From NCBI RefSeq assembly GCF_028867705.1, contig NZ_CP066171.1, forward strand, positions 2,048,805 to 2,112,804: a DNA stretch of 64,000 nucleotides. The letters run 5' to 3'. The DNA comes from Thermoleophilum album. Lineage in GTDB: Bacteria; Actinomycetota; Thermoleophilia; Solirubrobacterales; Thermoleophilaceae. Under the pieces are notes generated by a model. The model had not been told where the DNA came from, ran no database searches, and saw only the letters and a list, made by a program, of their open reading frames with translations. This document shows, one piece after another, positions 60,187 through 64,000 of this stretch. The translations under genes were made by a program, and so were the position numbers. Position 1 is the first letter of the stretch. Each line of letters starts with the position of its first letter.

Positions 60187-61033
60187 GTGCTGCCACCTCC
60201 CTCGCGAGTTTCAGGTAAGCCGCCGATCCCGCACTCGCGGGAGCGTGGGCGATCACAGGTCGACCGAAGCTCGGTGCCTCGCTGATGCGGATGCTCCGCG
60301 GCACGACCGTGTCGAAGACGAGATCGGGAAAGTGCGAGCGCAGTTCTTTCTCTACGTCGCGTGCGAGTCGAGTCCTTCCGTCGTGCATCGTGATCACCAT
60401 GCCCGCGATCTCGAGCCGTGGGTTGAGCTCCCGGCGGATCAACTCGAGAGTCTCCAAGAGTCCCGCCAGGCCCTCGAGCGCGAAGTACTCGGCCTGGACT
60501 GGAACGAGGACGCGGTCAGCAGCGACCAAAGCGCTGACCGTCAGTGGACCGAGCGACGGGGGACAGTCAAGCAGTGTGAAGAGAAACCGCTCGCGGGTGT
60601 CGCCCAGGGCCGTCTCGAGGCGGTGCTCGAATCCAGCGATCCGCGCCAATTCGACCGACGCCCCAGCAAGATCGGGACTGGCCGGTGCCAGCCACAGGCG
60701 GCTCTCAGCGGTCGGACGGGCGATAGCGGCGAGGTCGATGCCGCCGACCAGGCAGTCGTAGGTGCTGGGCGACTCGGCGCGCGAAAAGCCGAGGGCGACG
60801 GTGGCGTTGCACTGTGCATCGAGGTCCGCGACAAGCACTTCGTGTCCCGCTGCGGCGATGCTCGCTCCGAGGTTGACGGCAGTGGTGGTCTTGCCGACAC
60901 CGCCCTTCTGGTTGGCGATTGCGTAGACGTAACCCACAGCGCCGCGAACGGTAGACGTGCGACCGGACTGAATCGGATCGTCGAGGCTGGAGATGCACAC
61001 CTGCGAGCCCAGCAGCGCACGGGCCGGCGTCAT
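60179..61033 (-). CDS. parA: Chromosome-partitioning ATPase ParA
   Basis: A deviant-Walker ATPase that moves ParB-parS complexes. Seen: IANQKGGVGKTTTAVNLG, DLDAQCNATVALG, TLLDCPPSLGPLTVSAL, VPVQAEYFALEGLAGL, and the DNA-binding end SEAPSFGRPVIAHAP. The ATG at 61033 gives 284 residues with an unmatched 32-residue start; it lies 1 bp after the rsmG stop. A GTG at 60937 gives the usual start MGYVYAIANQ (252 residues) and is equally likely. The order rsmG-parA-parB is conserved near bacterial origins. Confidence 0.94.
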   Translation of the reverse strand: MTPARALLGSQVCISSLDDPIQSGRTSTVRGAVGYVYAIANQKGGVGKTTTAVNLGASIAAAGHEVLVADLDAQCNATVALGFSRAESPSTYDCLVGGIDLAAIARPTAESRLWLAPASPDLAGASVELARIAGFEHRLETALGDTRERFLFTLLDCPPSLGPLTVSALVAADRVLVPVQAEYFALEGLAGLLETLELIRRELNPRLEIAGMVITMHDGRTRLARDVEKELRSHFPDLVFDTVVPRSIRISEAPSFGRPVIAHAPASAGSAAYLKLAREVAARA

Positions 61034-61034
61034 C

Positions 61035-61742
61035 TCAAAGGGGACAGCGGCGGATCCGTGCCGGGTTGCGTGGGTAGCGGGGCGGTGTTGGCTGACGTTT
61101 GTGGAAGAGGTGGAGGTGAAGCGACCGAGCGCCAGGGAAAGGGTCCGTAGCGATCACCTCCCCGCACTCCAAGCCGAGAAGCTCAGCAGCGCGAGCCGCC
61201 GACCGTTCTTCGGCGTCGTTGCGGCGACCGCGCCAAACAATGACAAGACCGGACACGCTGACGAGCGGGGCGGTCAACTCAATAGTGATCGGTAGTGGGG
61301 CCATGGCGCGGGCCAGCGCGGCGTCGAAGCGCTCGCGCAAGGGGCCTCTTCCGGCGTGCTCGAGACGCTCGTGGACGAAATCGACGTTTGCGAGATTGGC
61401 TCGCAGCGCAAGGTTGCGCGCCGTGTGCAGTTTGCGCTGCGAGGCATCAATCAGCGTGAATCGGACCGTCGGCAGTGCGACGGCAAGGGGTAGCGCGGGA
61501 AAGCCGATTCCGCTACCAGCGTCGGCGACGCGAGCCGGCCCGGTGTTTTGCAGCGCGGGCAACGCACTGAGCGAGTCAACGATGTCGCGCCACCAGATTT
61601 GCTCGAACGTGTCGTGAGCTGTGCCGGGGTCGGGTTCCTCGAGCAGAGCAGCAACGAGCGAGCGCAAACGCGGGTCGCTCGTATGGCGCGAGAGCCAATC
61701 GTCGGGGGAATTCCCCGAGCGATCCACTGGCGAGCGTTTCAC
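61035..61742 (-). CDS. rsmG: 16S rRNA (guanine527-N7)-methyltransferase RsmG
   Basis: A 235-residue SAM-dependent methyltransferase. Seen: WWRDIVDSLSALP, VADAGSGIGFPALPLAVALP (the SAM loop), FTLIDASQRKLHTARNLAL, DFVHERLEHA, and FDAALARAMAPLPITIEL. The GTG at 61742 is chosen; a GTG at 61727 is also plausible. The start codon lies inside a parS-like palindrome. The last base pairs are 1 bp from the longer parA start. It modifies the decoding region of 16S rRNA. Confidence 0.93.
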   Translation of the reverse strand: MKRSPVDRSGNSPDDWLSRHTSDPRLRSLVAALLEEPDPGTAHDTFEQIWWRDIVDSLSALPALQNTGPARVADAGSGIGFPALPLAVALPTVRFTLIDASQRKLHTARNLALRANLANVDFVHERLEHAGRGPLRERFDAALARAMAPLPITIELTAPLVSVSGLVIVWRGRRNDAEERSAARAAELLGLECGEVIATDPFPGARSLHLHLFHKRQPTPPRYPRNPARIRRCPL

Positions 61743-61750
61743 GCGAAACG
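61735..61750. promoter_or_regulatory. parS-like ParB-binding site
   Basis: CGTTTCACGCGAAACG matches the bacterial parS consensus TGTTTCACGTGAAACA at 13 of 16 bases. The flanking arms extend to AGCGTTTC (61733-61740) and GAAACGCT (61745-61752). It covers the rsmG GTG at 61742 and lies about 0.8-1.5 kb from parA/parB. It would load ParB for segregation of the origin region. Confidence 0.7.
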
Positions 61751-61770
61751 CTGCCCCACAGTACCCGTGC

Positions 61771-62265
61771 TCAACGTCTCGAGCGGCGTCTTTTTCCCGA
61801 AACCTTGCGCCGCGCGCCAGTTGGCTCAACGACGACACGGCGATCGGGCTCCTGTCCTTCGCTGCGTGTCTCCACACCACCCACACCGCGAAGGTGCTCG
61901 TGAACGACCTTGCGTTCCGCGGCGCGCATCGGCTCGAGCTCCACTGCGCGCCCGAACCGAACCGCTTCTCTCGCAGCCCGGTCGGCCATCCGCCGCAACG
62001 TCTCTTCGCGCCGTTCGCGGTAGCCGCTGGCATCAACGATCACCCGTCGCTCTTCACCTGCAATTCGTGCCGCCCGGAACGCCAAGTGCTGGATAGCGTC
62101 GATCGTCGTCCCACGCCGGCCGATGAGAAGTCCAGCCTCCGTGGTGTCGATACCGATCCGGATCTCTTCGGGCGAAACGTTGACGCTCAACGTGGCACCT
62201 TCGGCGAGTTCTTCAACGATTCGCTCCACCACACTGCGCGCCCGCTCCAAACCGTTCCCCCTCAT
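61771..62265 (-). CDS. jag: Jag/KhpB-like RNA-binding protein (KH and R3H domains)
   Basis: A 164-residue protein. The KH domain is at about 25-85, with TEAGLLIGRRGTTIDAIQHLA (GxxG). An R3H domain follows (about 95-150), with MRAAERKVVHEHLRG. A basic tail (RRKVSGKRRRSRR) ends the protein. The N-terminal Jag_N domain of Firmicutes is absent, as in many actinobacteria. It binds RNA and is encoded between yidC and rsmG as in most origin clusters. Confidence 0.93.
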   Translation of the reverse strand: MRGNGLERARSVVERIVEELAEGATLSVNVSPEEIRIGIDTTEAGLLIGRRGTTIDAIQHLAFRAARIAGEERRVIVDASGYRERREETLRRMADRAAREAVRFGRAVELEPMRAAERKVVHEHLRGVGGVETRSEGQEPDRRVVVEPTGARRKVSGKRRRSRR

Positions 62266-62326
62266 CGCACGCTGCCTCTCTATCTACTTACATTCCCTGC
62301 TCGCTTCGCGCTCGCACACGCGCTTC

Positions 62327-63103
62327 CTATCTCTGGCGCCGTCGCTTGCGCCTCGCCCGCGGCGGCGGTGGTGGTGCCGACGCACCACTACCAGCAGCCG
62401 CACCCGCCTCCACACCTGTCGCCGCGGGAACAGGTGGTGGGAAGAGCTTTCTCACAAGCAGCTGTTGTCCCACGGTCCATACGTTCGTCGTGACCCAGTA
62501 CAGGATCAGACCAGCCTCGAAGTTCACGATGAACACAGCGAAAACGAGTGGCAGGGCGTACATGATCCGCTTCTGGGCAGGATCTGCACTGACAGCCGTG
62601 ACAGCGCTCGCGCCGAGCTGCGTGCCGATGTATAGCGCGATCATCAGCGCCAACACCCACGGGTGGTCGGTCAGCTTGTCGGACAGATCGGGGATGAACA
62701 GAAAGCTCTCGTTGCCACGAATTTCTGCGCGGAACTCGTCTGACCGAAGGAGGTAGAAAAGTGCGATGAAAAACGGGATCTGCAGCAGTAGCGGCAGGCA
62801 CGAGCCCAACGGGTTAACACGTTGCTCGCGATAAAAGCGGAGCATCTCTTCCTGCATCCGCTGCCGATCGTCCTTGTAGCGCTCCTGAATACGCTTTATC
62901 TCGGGCTGTAGGCGCTGGAGACGCTGCATCGCGAGGATCCCCTTGAAAGTGAGGGGCAGAATCGCCAGCCTCACGGTGAACGTCATCAGGATGATCGCTA
63001 CTCCCCACGAGCCCGGGAAGTCACCGAGAACCCCGTGCCAAAACTTGAGAATCGCGCCGCACGCGTCTATCAGCGGCTGGAGTATGTTGGCAGCCGGCAC
63101 CAC
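62327..63103 (-). CDS. yidC: Membrane protein insertase YidC
   Basis: A 258-residue YidC of the short Gram-positive type. Helix 1 (about 33-55, IILMTFTVRLAILPL with the conserved Arg) is followed by a coiled amphipathic hairpin (LQRLQPEIKRIQERYKDDRQRMQEE). Four more helices carry PLGSCLPLLLQIPFFIALFYLL and LPLVFAVFIVNFEAGLILYW. No periplasmic P1 domain is present. The C-terminus is Pro/Ala-rich, ending in a basic tail. The GTG at 63103 is used, with a GTG at 63100 as an alternative. Confidence 0.95.
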   Translation of the reverse strand: MVPAANILQPLIDACGAILKFWHGVLGDFPGSWGVAIILMTFTVRLAILPLTFKGILAMQRLQRLQPEIKRIQERYKDDRQRMQEEMLRFYREQRVNPLGSCLPLLLQIPFFIALFYLLRSDEFRAEIRGNESFLFIPDLSDKLTDHPWVLALMIALYIGTQLGASAVTAVSADPAQKRIMYALPLVFAVFIVNFEAGLILYWVTTNVWTVGQQLLVRKLFPPPVPAATGVEAGAAAGSGASAPPPPPRARRKRRRQR

Positions 63104-63113
63104 TACAGACGTC

Positions 63114-63407
63114 TCACCTCATCCGCGTGGTGGCTGCTCGAGGGGGTGGGACGTGGTCGACACCACCCAGGCTGAAAGGGTTGCAGCGCAGTAGCCTCCA
63201 CAACGCGAGCGCGAATCCGCGAATCGCGCCGTGAGTGCGTAGTGCCTGCACTGCGTACTCGGAGCAAGAGGGGTAGTACCGGCAGCGAGGACCTGTCATT
63301 GGTGAGACGAAACGCTGGTAGGCGCGGATCACTGCGACAAGGGCACGTACTGCTAGGTGCTTTCCCTGCGCTTGCCGTTCGCTGATTACCGTCGAGGGGG
63401 AGGTCAC
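63114..63407 (-). CDS. yidD: Membrane protein insertion efficiency factor YidD
   Basis: A 97-residue YidD. The core is [30 protein letters not shown], with the conserved Cys pair, and [17 protein letters not shown]. It helps YidC insert proteins. Its first bases overlap the end of rnpA (4 bp). The order rnpA-yidD-yidC is conserved. Confidence 0.96.
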   Translation of the reverse strand: MTSPSTVISERQAQGKHLAVRALVAVIRAYQRFVSPMTGPRCRYYPSCSEYAVQALRTHGAIRGFALALWRLLRCNPFSLGGVDHVPPPRAATTRMR

Positions 63408-63784
63408 TGTGCCGAGGCGGGTTTGGTATGCGTCGACAGCTTCTCGGTTAGTGCGCGAATCTCTTGCTCGATGTGGTGTGTCTTCAGCTCGTCGATCCCT
63501 TCGCCCAGCTCTGGTCGAGCGACTAGAACAAAATCGACGCCAGTCGGAGCTTCGTCACCAAGCGCGCGAAAAGCCTCTCGGAGCAGCCGCTTGGCCCGGT
63601 TTCGGGTGACTGCTGAGCCTACACGTTTCCCAGCTACCACACCGAGCCGCGGAGGGGCGTCGCGGGGCTCGCGAGTGAAGGCGTACAACACGACATAGCG
63701 ACCGGAGAGCCGGCGCCCACGCCTGTACACCCGCTCGAACTCGGCGCTACGCGTCAGTCGCCCTGAGCGGCCTTTTCTGCGCAC
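63404..63784 (-). CDS. rnpA: Ribonuclease P protein component
   Basis: A 126-residue RNase P subunit that binds RNase P RNA and pre-tRNA leaders. Seen: [53 protein letters not shown], the RNA-binding RNR motif, and [10 protein letters not shown]. The GTG at 63784 is the start, 7 bp after the rpmH stop. The normal length is about 120. Confidence 0.96.
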   Translation of the reverse strand: MRRKGRSGRLTRSAEFERVYRRGRRLSGRYVVLYAFTREPRDAPPRLGVVAGKRVGSAVTRNRAKRLLREAFRALGDEAPTGVDFVLVARPELGEGIDELKTHHIEQEIRALTEKLSTHTKPASAQ

Positions 63785-63791
63785 TAAGCCG

Positions 63792-63926
63792 CTAACCAGC
63801 GAGCCTGTGTCGGCCCTTCCTGCGCCTGCGCTTGAGAACCTGCCGCCCCTGGCGGGTTCTCATGCGCTTTCGAAAGCCGTGCGTGCGTGCTCGACGACGT
63901 TTTTTTGGTTGATAGGTGCGTTTCAT
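63792..63926 (-). CDS. rpmH: 50S ribosomal protein L34
   Basis: A 44-residue L34, too short for the usual length cut-off. The reading is [18 protein letters not shown], then [13 protein letters not shown] and a basic end. These match the L34 signature (KRTxQP...HGFRxRM). The ATG at 63926 and TAG at 63794-63792 are unambiguous. It opens the rpmH-rnpA-yidD-yidC operon and normally neighbours dnaA. Confidence 0.97.
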   Translation of the reverse strand: MKRTYQPKKRRRARTHGFRKRMRTRQGRQVLKRRRRKGRHRLAG

Positions 63927-63981
63927 CGCTGTCCCGTTCCCGACTGGGTGACCACTGAGGCGACCTCGCGCGGGCGCGCGA

Positions 63982-63987
63982 AGTATA
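63982..63987 (-). promoter_or_regulatory. Candidate -10 box for the rpmH operon
   Basis: TATACT on the reverse strand matches TATAAT at five of six bases and lies about 55 bp upstream of the rpmH ATG. The -35 box, if present, would fall just past the window edge. Confidence 0.45.
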
Positions 63988-64000
63988 GGGCGTCGAACGC

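Noticed and set aside
61771..62265. Truncated jag because Jag_N is missing
   Set aside because: Many actinobacterial Jag/KhpB proteins have only KH and R3H domains, so the gene is considered intact.

Overview
The window is about 64 kb of very GC-rich (roughly 70 % G+C by eye), gene-dense bacterial chromosome. Short gaps, many 4-bp ATGA/GTGA overlaps and frequent GTG and TTG starts are seen throughout. The gene content (actinobacterial-type response regulator and kinase, STAS and RsbW-like regulators, menaquinone genes, trehalose genes, a c-di-AMP riboswitch before a cell-wall hydrolase) fits a deep-branching Gram-positive actinobacterium. My best guess is the Thermoleophilia, but this is inferred from gene content and not from a marker phylogeny. 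No IS element, prophage, CRISPR array or rRNA was seen. The window looks like core chromosome, not an accessory island.

Layout. 1-4.3 kb: a forward operon with hemC (cut by the window edge), a cobA-hemD fusion, a SAM hydroxide adenosyltransferase and birA. 4.3-10.5 kb: a large SF2 helicase, a TlpA-like lipoprotein, a GalT-like enzyme, tRNA-Arg, pyrE and a small membrane protein. 10.5-19.5 kb: a c-di-AMP riboswitch with an M23 peptidase, a CPBP protease, a HAD hydrolase, a PIG-V-like mannosyltransferase, MscS, a class A PBP and thiL. 19.5-26.8 kb: a degenerate M28-like membrane protein, a two-component system with an RsbW-like protein, and treT with a GT20 synthase for trehalose. 27.7-33.3 kb: the rpsF-ssb-rpsR-rplI-dnaB-(dnaC-like)-purA replication and ribosome cluster. 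33.3-38.3 kb: a reverse-strand nucleotide-sugar operon (2-epimerase, 6-dehydrogenase, Gfo/Idh oxidoreductase, hexapeptide acyltransferase) with a class IV PLP enzyme, then tRNA-Lys. 38.4-42.5 kb: STAS protein, dcd, a zinc-ribbon protein, polyprenyl diphosphate synthase and menG. 42.5-44.7 kb: a three-gene bc complex (qcrA, qcrB, qcrC) of the b6f/Bacillus type. 44.8-48.7 kb: hemB, a fused siroheme-decarboxylase-like gene, hemL and a small unknown. 48.7-58.5 kb: an ABC exporter, ymdB, a GT87-like/GtrA/phosphodiesterase group, a PLP aminotransferase and ddl. 58.5-64 kb: a BFN-domain protein, tRNA-Ile, and the origin-proximal block parB-parA-rsmG-jag-yidC-yidD-rnpA-rpmH, with a parS-like site at the start of rsmG. 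dnaA and oriC are expected just beyond the right edge.

The most connected theme is tetrapyrrole and respiration. hemL and hemB make porphobilinogen, hemC and the HemD half make uroporphyrinogen III, and the CobA half diverts it to precorrin-2. The fused AhbA/AhbB-like protein sits between hemB and hemL in overlapping reading order and would act on siroheme. Next to them lie menaquinone-chain synthesis, MenG and the quinol:cytochrome c reductase that would use both haem and menaquinone. The window looks like ordinary core metabolism with several unusual versions of it. I did not find a convincing wholly new multi-gene system; the closest candidates are in the findings.
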